From Lysobacteraceae bacterium (GTDB lineage: Bacteria; Pseudomonadota; Gammaproteobacteria; Xanthomonadales; Xanthomonadaceae): a stretch of 5,290 bases of DNA. Every line of letters begins with the position of its first letter. Position 1 is the stretch's first letter. The translations under genes and the position numbers were made by a program. Shown here piece by piece: positions 1-5,290 of the stretch. The notes below the pieces were generated by a model that worked only from the letters and a program-made list of their open reading frames with translations, had not been told where the DNA came from and made no database searches. The stretch spans positions 1-5,290 of the forward strand of contig JAQGOI010000192.1 of NCBI GenBank assembly GCA_028293685.1, given 5' to 3'.

Positions 1-2050
1 TGTGGCCGCGCGACAGGATCAGGTCGCGAAAGCGTTCGCCATTCTCTCGCGTCAGCCCGCCATGATCCATGAACCAGTGATAGGAATCATGCTCCAGCAT
101 CTGCGTCCATAAGTAGGCGTAGTAACCCGCCGAATAGCCGTTGGCCCAGATGTGGAGAAAGTAGCTCGACCGGTAACGCGGCGGGACGTTGGTCGTGTCG
201 AAACCCATGCCGTCGAGTTGTTGCTTTTCGAAGGCATCGACATCTTGCCGTGGCGCGCTCGCCGGCAGGCTGTGCCAATCCATGTCGAGGATCGCCGCCT
301 CGACCGTCTCGCCCAGCGCATAGCCCTGGTTGAACTTGGCGGCCTTCTTGATCTTGTCGACCAGCGCCTGCGGCATCGGCGCGCCGGTGCGGTAATCCTT
401 GGCGTAGTTGGCGAGCACCTTGGGATCGAGCGCCCAATGTTCGTTGAACTGCGACGGGAATTCGACCCAATCGCGCGCGGTGTTGGTGCCCGACAACGTC
501 GGATAGACCTGATCCCCGAACAGCCCGTGCAGCGCATGGCCGAATTCGTGGAACATCGTCGTCACGTCATCGAAACTGATCAGCGCCGGGCTGCCCGCCG
601 CGGGCTTGGTGAAGTTGGCGACGTTGTAGATCACCGGCTTCTTGCCCAGCAGCTTGGACTGGTCGACGAAATTGCTCATCCACGCGCCGCCATTCTTGTT
701 GTCGCGCTTGAAGTAATCGGCATAGAACAGCGTAAGCGAGCTGCCATCCTTGTCGAACACTTCGAACACACGGACATCGGGCTGGTAGACAGGGATGTCC
801 TTGCGCTCCTTGAACGTCAGGCCGTACAGCTGGTTGGCCGCGTAGAACACGCCCTTCTGCAGCACGCTGTCGAGCTCGAAGTACGGCTTGATCTGCGACT
901 CGTCCATGTCATAGCGCGCTTTGCGCACCTGCTCGGCATAGTGCTGCCAGTCCCAGGCCTGCACCTGGAATCCGCCCTTCTGGCTGTCGATGACCGCCTG
1001 GATGTCGGCGGCTTCCGCGCGCGCGCGTGCGGTGGACGCCGGAACCAGGTCCTGCATGAACTTGATCGCCGCCTGTGGGGTCTTCGCCATCTGGTCCTGC
1101 AGCTTCCAGGCACCATAGCTGGAGAAGCCGACCAGCTTGGCCTGCTGGGCACGGATCTGCGCGATGCGTTCGATGGTCTTGCGCGTGTCGTTCGCATCGG
1201 CTTTCTCGGCGCGATCCCACGAGGCCTTGAACAAAGCCTCACGCACGCTGCGATCGTCGAGGTCCTGCAATGCGGGCTGCTGCGTGGTGTTCTGCAGCGT
1301 GATCACGTACTTGCCGTCGAGCTTGCGATCCTTGGCCGCCTGCGCTGCTGCCTGGATATCCGAATCGCTCAGGCCAGCCAGCTTGGCCTTGCTGTCCACC
1401 ACCACCGCGCCGGCCTTGGTGGCCGCCAGCAGCATGTTGGTGAACTGGGTGCTGAGCGTGGATTCTTCCTTGTTCAGTGCCTTGAGCCTGGTCTTGTCGG
1501 CCTCGGACAGCCGCGCGCCGGCACGTACGAAATTCCTGTAGGTCACTTCGACCAGGCGTAGTGATTCCGGATCCAGGTTGAGCTTCGCACGCTGGTTGTA
1601 AACCGTCTCGATGCGCTTGAACAGTTTGCCGTTGAGGGTGATGGCATCGGAATGCTCGGCCAGCTTCGGCGCTTCGGTTTCCTGAACCTTCTGGAGCAGA
1701 TCGCTGGTGTTGGCTCCGGTGACGCCGCCGAAGGTGTTCATGACGCGGGTGAGCGTGGCTCCGGACTTCTCGAGCGCGACGAACGTATTTTCGAATGTCG
1801 GCGCCTTCGGATTGTTGGCGATCTTCTCGACTTCAACCATGTGTTGCTGCATTCCGGCCTCGATGGCCGGCTGGTAGTCGGTTTCCTTGACGAGGTCGAA
1901 ACGCGGCGCGTGGAAGGGGAGGGAGCTCTCGCTCAGCAGGGGGTTGGACGAAGCAGGCACGTTGGCGTCAGCTGGCGAAGATGATTGGGCGTAAGCGGGC
2001 GCGGCGGCAGTCAGCGCGACGGCGAGCGCCAGGGCAAGCGGGTGCTTCAT
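1..2050 (-). CDS. dcp: Peptidyl-dipeptidase Dcp (M3 metallopeptidase), exported, C-terminus off the left edge
   Basis: Zinc peptidase that releases dipeptides from the C-terminus of peptides. The 683 visible codons run without a stop from the ATG at 2050 through the left edge. Dcp proteins of this type are usually a little over 700 residues, so about 30-40 C-terminal residues are probably missing. Residues 1-21 form a signal peptide (MK, hydrophobic stretch, AYA before Q22), placing the enzyme in the periplasm, whereas the E. coli enzyme is usually described as cytosolic. The metal site is HEFGH at 501-505 (H501, H505, catalytic E502), with third ligand E530 in VEFPSQ, 25 residues after the second histidine. 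The substrate-binding H633, Y639 and Y646 lie in HIWANGYSAGYYAYLW, with the spacing recalled for E. coli Dcp (H601/Y607/Y614). The LSGTN...VEFPSQ context fits Dcp better than oligopeptidase A (PrlC). The gene is transcribed divergently from the CBS gene. No frameshift or missing catalytic residue was seen. Confidence 0.95.
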   Translation of the reverse strand, partial: MKHPLALALAVALTAAAPAYAQSSSPADANVPASSNPLLSESSLPFHAPRFDLVKETDYQPAIEAGMQQHMVEVEKIANNPKAPTFENTFVALEKSGATLTRVMNTFGGVTGANTSDLLQKVQETEAPKLAEHSDAITLNGKLFKRIETVYNQRAKLNLDPESLRLVEVTYRNFVRAGARLSEADKTRLKALNKEESTLSTQFTNMLLAATKAGAVVVDSKAKLAGLSDSDIQAAAQAAKDRKLDGKYVITLQNTTQQPALQDLDDRSVREALFKASWDRAEKADANDTRKTIERIAQIRAQQAKLVGFSSYGAWKLQDQMAKTPQAAIKFMQDLVPASTARARAEAADIQAVIDSQKGGFQVQAWDWQHYAEQVRKARYDMDESQIKPYFELDSVLQKGVFYAANQLYGLTFKERKDIPVYQPDVRVFEVFDKDGSSLTLFYADYFKRDNKNGGAWMSNFVDQSKLLGKKPVIYNVANFTKPAAGSPALISFDDVTTMFHEFGHALHGLFGDQVYPTLSGTNTARDWVEFPSQFNEHWALDPKVLANYAKDYRTGAPMPQALVDKIKKAAKFNQGYALGETVEAAILDMDWHSLPASAPRQDVDAFEKQQLDGMGFDTTNVPPRYRSSYFLHIWANGYSAGYYAYLWTQMLEHDSYHWFMDHGGLTRENGERFRDLILSRGH

Positions 2051-2059
2051 CGGACGTGA

Positions 2060-2064
2060 TCCTC
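2060..2064 (-). promoter_or_regulatory. Ribosome binding site of dcp
   Basis: On the minus strand GAGGA lies 9 nt upstream of the ATG at 2050. It supports that start, which is also the one that gives a complete signal peptide. No convincing -10/-35 pair was found upstream. The best -10-like hexamer (TGTAAT, 2070-2065) would start transcription inside this site, so the real promoter must lie further away. Confidence 0.7.
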
Positions 2065-2151
2065 ATTACAGTGGATTTGACAGGAGAAACGGCAGCCTAG
2101 CGCATGCGCCGGGGCGGAGCCTATGACGAAAGGCATGGCCGCTCACGTTTC

Positions 2152-2167
2152 CGCAACCCGGGTTGCG
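2152..2167. promoter_or_regulatory. Perfect 16-bp palindrome in the divergent dcp/CBS intergenic region, candidate operator
   Basis: CGCAACCCGGGTTGCG reads identically on both strands, with 8-bp half-sites and no spacer. It sits 36 bp before the CBS start at 2204 and 101 bp beyond the dcp start at 2050. A zero-spacer palindrome makes a poor RNA hairpin but a reasonable site for a dimeric DNA-binding protein, which could control either or both divergent genes. Flanking bases match only partly beyond the 16 bp. No regulator gene is present in the window, and I do not recognise the motif as that of a named family. A chance palindrome in GC-rich DNA cannot be excluded. Confidence 0.35.
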
Positions 2168-2194
2168 TCATCGTCGGTATTCCTTTTGCAATCC

Positions 2195-2198
2195 GGAG
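2195..2198 (+). promoter_or_regulatory. Ribosome binding site that selects the CBS gene start at 2204
   Basis: GGAG lies 5 nt before the ATG at 2204. The upstream in-frame ATG at 2123 has GGAG only 3 nt before it, which is too close. It would add 27 residues that precede the normal first strand of a CBS domain. The nearer site is therefore the better start. Confidence 0.65.
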
Positions 2199-2203
2199 CG
2201 CCC

Positions 2204-2629
2204 ATGGACATCCAATCCGTGATGACCCCCAATCCGACCTGCTGCAGTACGGAAGCCACGCTGCGTGAAGTCGCCCGGATGATGCTGGACTGCGACTGCG
2301 GGCAGATTCCCGTCGTCGACCAGCAACGTCGGCCGCTGGGCGTGATTACCGATCGGGATATCGCGGTGCGTGCCGTCGCCCAGGGTGTCGATCCGTCGAC
2401 AGCCAAGGCTGGGGATTTCATGAGTGCGCCGGCGAGCACGGTGTCGCTGAAGAGCGATCTCGATGAGGTCGTCGAGATGATGGAAAGCCAGCAGATCCGG
2501 CGCGTGGTCGTCGTCGCGGAAGATGGCACCGTCGCGGGTATCGTGGCCCAGGCCGATATCGCGTTGGCCGGACGCGGGCGTCGCACGGCCGAGGTCGTCG
2601 AGCAGGTTTCGCAGCGCGGATCGCACTGA
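2204..2629 (+). CDS. Two-CBS-domain protein, likely ligand-sensing stand-alone Bateman module
   Basis: A 141-residue cytosolic protein made almost entirely of a tandem CBS pair (Bateman module). Such modules usually bind adenine nucleotides or related ligands and pass the signal to a partner. CBS1 spans about 1-62, opening with the typical MxxVMTPNP start and closing with GVITDRD (46-52), whose final aspartate is the common ribose-contacting residue. CBS2 spans about 70-125, with FMSAP at 72-76 and GIVAQAD (112-118). No catalytic, DNA-binding, BON or membrane domain is attached. Domain 1 holds four cysteines (C13, C14, C30, C32) and domain 2 none, which might allow redox or metal sensing. A longer form from the ATG at 2123 (168 residues) is possible but has a worse ribosome binding site. 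The gene is divergent from dcp and lies 65 bp before the amidohydrolase gene on the same strand with no terminator visible between. Ligand and partner are unknown. Confidence 0.88.
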   Translation: MDIQSVMTPNPTCCSTEATLREVARMMLDCDCGQIPVVDQQRRPLGVITDRDIAVRAVAQGVDPSTAKAGDFMSAPASTVSLKSDLDEVVEMMESQQIRRVVVVAEDGTVAGIVAQADIALAGRGRRTAEVVEQVSQRGSH

Positions 2630-2663
2630 TCTGGCAGGCCTGTCCGGCGGCACGCACGGGGTT

Positions 2664-2669
2664 TAGACT
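2664..2669 (+). promoter_or_regulatory. Weak candidate -10 element before the amidohydrolase gene
   Basis: TAGACT, in the context GTTTAGACTC, matches the sigma-70 -10 consensus at four of six positions including the key T, A and final T. It lies 25 nt before the ATG at 2695. No good -35 is present at 17 nt (TGTCCG). If it is used, transcription would begin near 2676, giving a very short leader. The amidohydrolase operon may instead be read from a promoter in front of the CBS gene. Confidence 0.3.
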
Positions 2670-2693
2670 CAGGCCTCCTGAACTGGGGGCCTG
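2670..2693 (+). promoter_or_regulatory. Hairpin sequestering the ribosome binding site of the amidohydrolase gene
   Basis: CAGGCCTCC (2670-2678) can pair with GGGGGCCTG (2685-2693). This gives a 9-bp stem with one G-U pair and a 6-nt loop, ending 1 nt before the ATG at 2695. The 3' arm contains the only Shine-Dalgarno-like sequence (GGGGG, 2685-2689, 5 nt from the ATG), so the folded form should restrict initiation. No T-run follows, so it is not an intrinsic terminator. The structure is read by eye; its regulatory effect is inference. Confidence 0.4.
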
Positions 2694-2694
2694 T

Positions 2695-4734
2695 ATGAAA
2701 CGTATTGCAGCATGTGGTCTGGGGCTGTTACTCGCCGCTCCCGCGATGGGCGCACAAACGACCACGTACGTTGCGCTGGTCGACGGCGGCAAGAACGCCG
2801 GCCACCAGGTGGTCACCAGGGAAGATGACGGGACGACGCATGTCGATTTCATCTTCAAGGACAACGGCCGTGGGCCGGAACTGAAGGAAACCTACGCACT
2901 GGCGCCCGACGGCACCTTCAGCCGTTACGAAGTCCACGGCACTTCGACTTTTGGCGCACCGGTCGAGGAAACCTTCAGCCGAAACGGCGACGAGGTTGAA
3001 TGGCGGTCCAAGTCCGACAACGGCAAACAAGCCGTGCACGGGGTTGGCCTGTATACGCCGCTCGGCGGCTCACCCGCTGCCTTTTCCGTCGCGATTTCCG
3101 CACTCGCCCGACGGGCCGATGGCAAATTGCCGCTGATTCCCAGCGGCACGCTGACCATGCGCAAGGTGGCCGACGCCGAAGTCGCCAATGGCAGCGACAA
3201 ACGCGCTGTGCAGCTGCTGGCATTGACCGGGATTGGTTTCACGCCGACCTACGTATGGGCGACGAACGACGCGACGCCGCGCCTGTTCGCATTCATCGCG
3301 CCGGGCTTCCTGCAACTGATCGAAGAAGGCTGGGAGAAGAACGGCGACGCCCTGGAGGCGCGCCAGAAACAGGCTGAATCCGCATCGCTGGTCGATCTGC
3401 AGAAGCGGCTCGTGCATCCGCTCGCAGGCTCCACGCTGATCCGGAACGTCCGCGTGTTCGATAGCGAACATGCCACCGTAGGGCCGGCCAGTGATGTCCT
3501 GGTCAGGGACGGCCGCATCGCGTCGGTCACGGCAACGGGTGCGAACAAGGTGCTTGCCGACCATGTCGTCGACGGCGGCAATCGCCTGCTGCTGCCGGGG
3601 TTGTTCGACATGCACGCGCACTTCAGTGCGTGGGACGGCGGGCTGCACATGGCGGCGGGCATCACCACCATCCGTGACATGGGCAACGACAACACGACGT
3701 TGCAGCAGCTGATCGCCGACGGCAACGCCGGACGGTTGCTGTCGCCACACATCGTGCCCGCCGGTTTCATCGAAGGCGAGAGCCCGATGTCGGCGCGCAA
3801 CGGCTTCGTGATCAAGAACCTCGACGAGGCCAAGCACGCCGTCGACTGGTATCACGCGCACAACTACCCGCAGATCAAGATCTACAACTCCTTCCCCCCG
3901 GCGCTGGTCCGTCCGATTGCGGCTTACGCCCACAGCAAGGGGATGCGCGTCAGCGGCCACGTCCCGGCGTTCATGCGCGCGCAGGAGGCGGTGGAGCAGG
4001 GTTACGACGAGATCCAGCACATCAACCAGGTGTTGCTGAATTTCTATGTGGATGACAAGACCGATACGCGCACGCTGCAGCGCTTCTATCTGCCGGCCGA
4101 GAAGACCGCCGATCTTGATTTCAGCAGCAAGCCGGTGCAGGACTTCATCGCACTGCTGGTGGCGCACAAGACGGTGATCGACCCAACCTTGGCAACGTTT
4201 GAATTCCTGCATCAGCGCGACGGCGAGATGTCGCCGATCGTGGCCGATATCGCCGATCACCTGCCGCCGGACGTGCAGCGCAGCCGCCGTTCCGCGGAGA
4301 TGAAGATTCCGGATGATGCCACTGCAGCCCGATACACGAAATCGTTCGACAAGATGGTCCAGTTCGTCGGGCTTGCCTACAAGGCTGGCGTGCCGATCGA
4401 AGCGGGAACCGATGAATTGCCCGGGTTCACGCTGCAGCGCGAGCTGGAACTCTATGTCCGCGCCGGCCTGACGCCCGCGCAGGTATTGCAGGTGGCTACG
4501 TGGAATGCCGCCAAATATGCGCGGGTGCTCGACGATCGCGGCTCCGTCGCCGTGGGCAAACGGGCGGACCTGGTCCTGATGGACGGCGATCCAACCACGA
4601 ACATGTCGGACATCCGCAAGGTGGCCGTCGTCTTCAAGGACGGCAACGCTTACTACCCCAGCGAGATCGATACGGCCCTGGGCATCAAGCCGTTTGCCGA
4701 CCCGGTCGCGATCGGGCCCGGGGTCGCGCGATGA
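2695..4734 (+). CDS. Exported metal-dependent amidohydrolase with an unassigned N-terminal domain
   Basis: A 679-residue member of the amidohydrolase superfamily, nearest to the imidazolonepropionase/Xaa-Pro dipeptidase-like group (COG1228 type). Residues 1-20 are a signal peptide (MKR, hydrophobic core, cleavage near AMGA-Q21), so it acts in the periplasm or outside. Residues about 21-235 form a separate domain rich in short polar beta-strand-like segments that I cannot assign. From about 247 the hydrolase begins with a beta-strand cap, then DMHAHF (H307, H309), a probable carboxylated K395 in QIKIYN, H422 in SGHVPA, H442 in EIQHIN and D573 in EAGTDE. Together these make a complete binuclear metal set. 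The C-terminal GKRADLVLMDGDP stretch returns to the small beta domain. Characterised relatives hydrolyse dipeptides, N-acyl amino acids or amides such as ochratoxin A; the substrate here cannot be deduced. Those relatives are mostly 400-450 residues, so the N-terminal domain explains the excess. The stop overlaps the peroxidase start by ATGA. Confidence 0.9.
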   Translation: MKRIAACGLGLLLAAPAMGAQTTTYVALVDGGKNAGHQVVTREDDGTTHVDFIFKDNGRGPELKETYALAPDGTFSRYEVHGTSTFGAPVEETFSRNGDEVEWRSKSDNGKQAVHGVGLYTPLGGSPAAFSVAISALARRADGKLPLIPSGTLTMRKVADAEVANGSDKRAVQLLALTGIGFTPTYVWATNDATPRLFAFIAPGFLQLIEEGWEKNGDALEARQKQAESASLVDLQKRLVHPLAGSTLIRNVRVFDSEHATVGPASDVLVRDGRIASVTATGANKVLADHVVDGGNRLLLPGLFDMHAHFSAWDGGLHMAAGITTIRDMGNDNTTLQQLIADGNAGRLLSPHIVPAGFIEGESPMSARNGFVIKNLDEAKHAVDWYHAHNYPQIKIYNSFPPALVRPIAAYAHSKGMRVSGHVPAFMRAQEAVEQGYDEIQHINQVLLNFYVDDKTDTRTLQRFYLPAEKTADLDFSSKPVQDFIALLVAHKTVIDPTLATFEFLHQRDGEMSPIVADIADHLPPDVQRSRRSAEMKIPDDATAARYTKSFDKMVQFVGLAYKAGVPIEAGTDELPGFTLQRELELYVRAGLTPAQVLQVATWNAAKYARVLDDRGSVAVGKRADLVLMDGDPTTNMSDIRKVAVVFKDGNAYYPSEIDTALGIKPFADPVAIGPGVAR

Positions 4735-5213
4735 GCACGGCCTTTGATTTCAGCGCGACCGGCATCGACGGGACACCTCAGAACCTGTCGCAATATGCCG
4801 GAAAGGTCCTGCTGATCGTCAATGTCGCATCGCGCTGCGGGTTCACCCCGCAATACGCTGGTCTTGAACAGGTGTGGCGCGATTATCGCGACCGCGGGCT
4901 GGTCGTACTCGGGTTCCCGTGCGACCAGTTCGGCCACCAGGAGCCGGGCGATGAGGCGGAGATCAGGAATTTCTGTTCGCTGACGTACGACGTCGACTTT
5001 CCGTTGTTCGCCAAGGTCGACGTCAATGGCAGCGATGCCCATCCGTTGTGGTCGTGGTTGAAGGACGAAAAGGGCGGTTTCCTCGGAATCGACGCGATCA
5101 AATGGAACTTCACCAAGTTCCTCGTTGGCCGCGATGGCCACGTGCTCAAACGCTATGCCCCCACCGACACACCACAGTCGCTGCAGGGGGACATCGAGGC
5201 GGCATTGGGATGA
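4731..5213 (+). CDS. gpx: Glutathione peroxidase family thiol peroxidase (probably thioredoxin-dependent, cysteine form)
   Basis: A 160-residue cytosolic peroxidase that reduces hydrogen peroxide and organic or lipid hydroperoxides to water or alcohols. The catalytic tetrad is complete: C36 in NVASRCGFTPQY, Q70 in FGHQEP, and W125-N126 in KWNFTKFLV. C36 is encoded by TGC, so it is not a selenoprotein. C82, in NFCSLTYDVDFP, matches the resolving cysteine of the non-selenium type, and the pair C36/C82 has the same numbering as yeast Gpx3. That favours recycling by thioredoxin through an intramolecular disulfide rather than by glutathione. C64, in FPCDQFG, is the other conserved family cysteine. 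No signal peptide is present. The start is fixed by the ATGA overlap with the upstream amidohydrolase and by the normal family N-terminus. A weak GGGG lies 7 nt upstream, so translation probably depends on coupling. Length is typical and no defect was seen. Confidence 0.95.
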   Translation: MSTAFDFSATGIDGTPQNLSQYAGKVLLIVNVASRCGFTPQYAGLEQVWRDYRDRGLVVLGFPCDQFGHQEPGDEAEIRNFCSLTYDVDFPLFAKVDVNGSDAHPLWSWLKDEKGGFLGIDAIKWNFTKFLVGRDGHVLKRYAPTDTPQSLQGDIEAALG

Positions 5214-5290
5214 ACAAGCCCCAGACCCAGCCCGCTGGTACCAATATCGGCATTGCCTTCAGCCCGACGCGCACGGGTCTGCGGGCCAGG
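5210..5290 (+). CDS. Start of an unrecognised gene, cut by the right edge
   Basis: The ATG at 5210 overlaps the peroxidase stop by ATGA and opens a frame that stays free of stops for 27 codons to the window end. GAGG at 5196-5199 lies 10 nt upstream as a possible ribosome binding site. The visible residues begin MNKPQTQPAG and continue TNIGIAFSPTRTGLRAR. They are polar and basic, with no signal peptide or membrane segment yet, and I do not recognise them. The repeated 4-bp overlap and open frame are the support for a real gene. Only the first part is visible, so no function can be given. Confidence 0.6.
   Translation, partial: MNKPQTQPAGTNIGIAFSPTRTGLRAR

Noticed and set aside
152..1561. Long 469-codon plus-strand open frame
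   Set aside because: It lies entirely antisense to dcp. The minus-strand product has a complete Dcp active site and conserved motifs, while this frame gives a low-complexity R/L/V/H-rich product typical of the complement of a GC-rich gene.
2065..2070. TGTAAT on the minus strand as the dcp -10 element
   Set aside because: Transcription would begin inside the dcp ribosome binding site, and no matching -35 is present.
2077..2082. Perfect TTGACA -35 hexamer on the plus strand
   Set aside because: No -10-like sequence lies 15-19 nt downstream; that stretch is GC-rich (GCGCATGCGC). A lone -35 match is not enough to call a promoter.
2100..2109. 10-bp palindrome GCGCATGCGC
   Set aside because: Short, made of common GC-rich words, and likely by chance in this composition; kept below the 16-bp palindrome in importance.
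2123..2203. Upstream 27-residue extension of the CBS protein from the ATG at 2123
   Set aside because: The Shine-Dalgarno spacing is only 3 nt, the extra residues precede the normal CBS start, and a better placed site supports the ATG at 2204. It remains possible at low probability.
2635..2642. CAGGCCTG palindrome just after the CBS stop, considered as a terminator
   Set aside because: Only 8 bp with no loop and no T-run. Its AGGCCT core recurs in the downstream hairpin, but the repeat is too short to assign a role.
3070..4260. 396-codon minus-strand open frame
   Set aside because: Antisense to the amidohydrolase, whose metal ligands are all in the plus-strand frame. The antisense product has no recognisable domain and is expected from third-position G/C bias.

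Overview
The window is GC-rich, compact bacterial chromosome that looks like a member of the Xanthomonadaceae/Lysobacteraceae or a close gammaproteobacterial relative. That assignment is inferred from general protein style (an exported Dcp, an exported amidohydrolase with an extra N-terminal domain, a short two-CBS protein) and from strong G/C preference at third codon positions. It does not rest on a marker gene. I see no rRNA, tRNA, CRISPR, insertion sequence, prophage or other mobile signature.

Layout. Positions 1-2050, minus strand: most of a signal-peptide-bearing M3 metallopeptidase, peptidyl-dipeptidase Dcp, whose C-terminus lies beyond the left edge. Positions 2051-2203: a 153-bp divergent intergenic region holding a perfect 16-bp palindrome. 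Positions 2204-2629, plus strand: a 141-residue protein made of two CBS domains. After a 65-bp gap containing a hairpin that covers the ribosome binding site, 2695-4734 encodes a 679-residue exported metal-dependent amidohydrolase with an unassigned N-terminal domain of about 215 residues. It overlaps by ATGA with a thiol glutathione peroxidase (4731-5213). That gene in turn overlaps by ATGA with the start of an unrecognised gene (5210 onward), cut by the right edge.

How the genes may work together. The amidohydrolase, the peroxidase and the edge gene share two 4-bp stop/start overlaps and are almost certainly co-transcribed and translationally coupled. The CBS gene could also feed into that transcript, because no terminator is visible after it. 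Dcp and the amidohydrolase both carry signal peptides, so the window encodes two envelope hydrolases. Dcp trims dipeptides from the C-terminus of peptides. The amidohydrolase resembles carboxylated-lysine enzymes that hydrolyse dipeptide-like or N-acyl amino acid bonds. A shared role in periplasmic peptide or amide scavenging is plausible but is inference. The peroxidase has no signal peptide and acts in the cytosol, so its coupling to an exported hydrolase is not explained by any obvious pathway.

Overall the known genes are ordinary housekeeping or accessory metabolism. I found no clear evidence of a new multi-gene system. The points most worth a second look are the ribosome-binding-site hairpin, the divergent-region palindrome, the N-terminal domain of the amidohydrolase, and the cysteine-rich N-terminus of the CBS protein.
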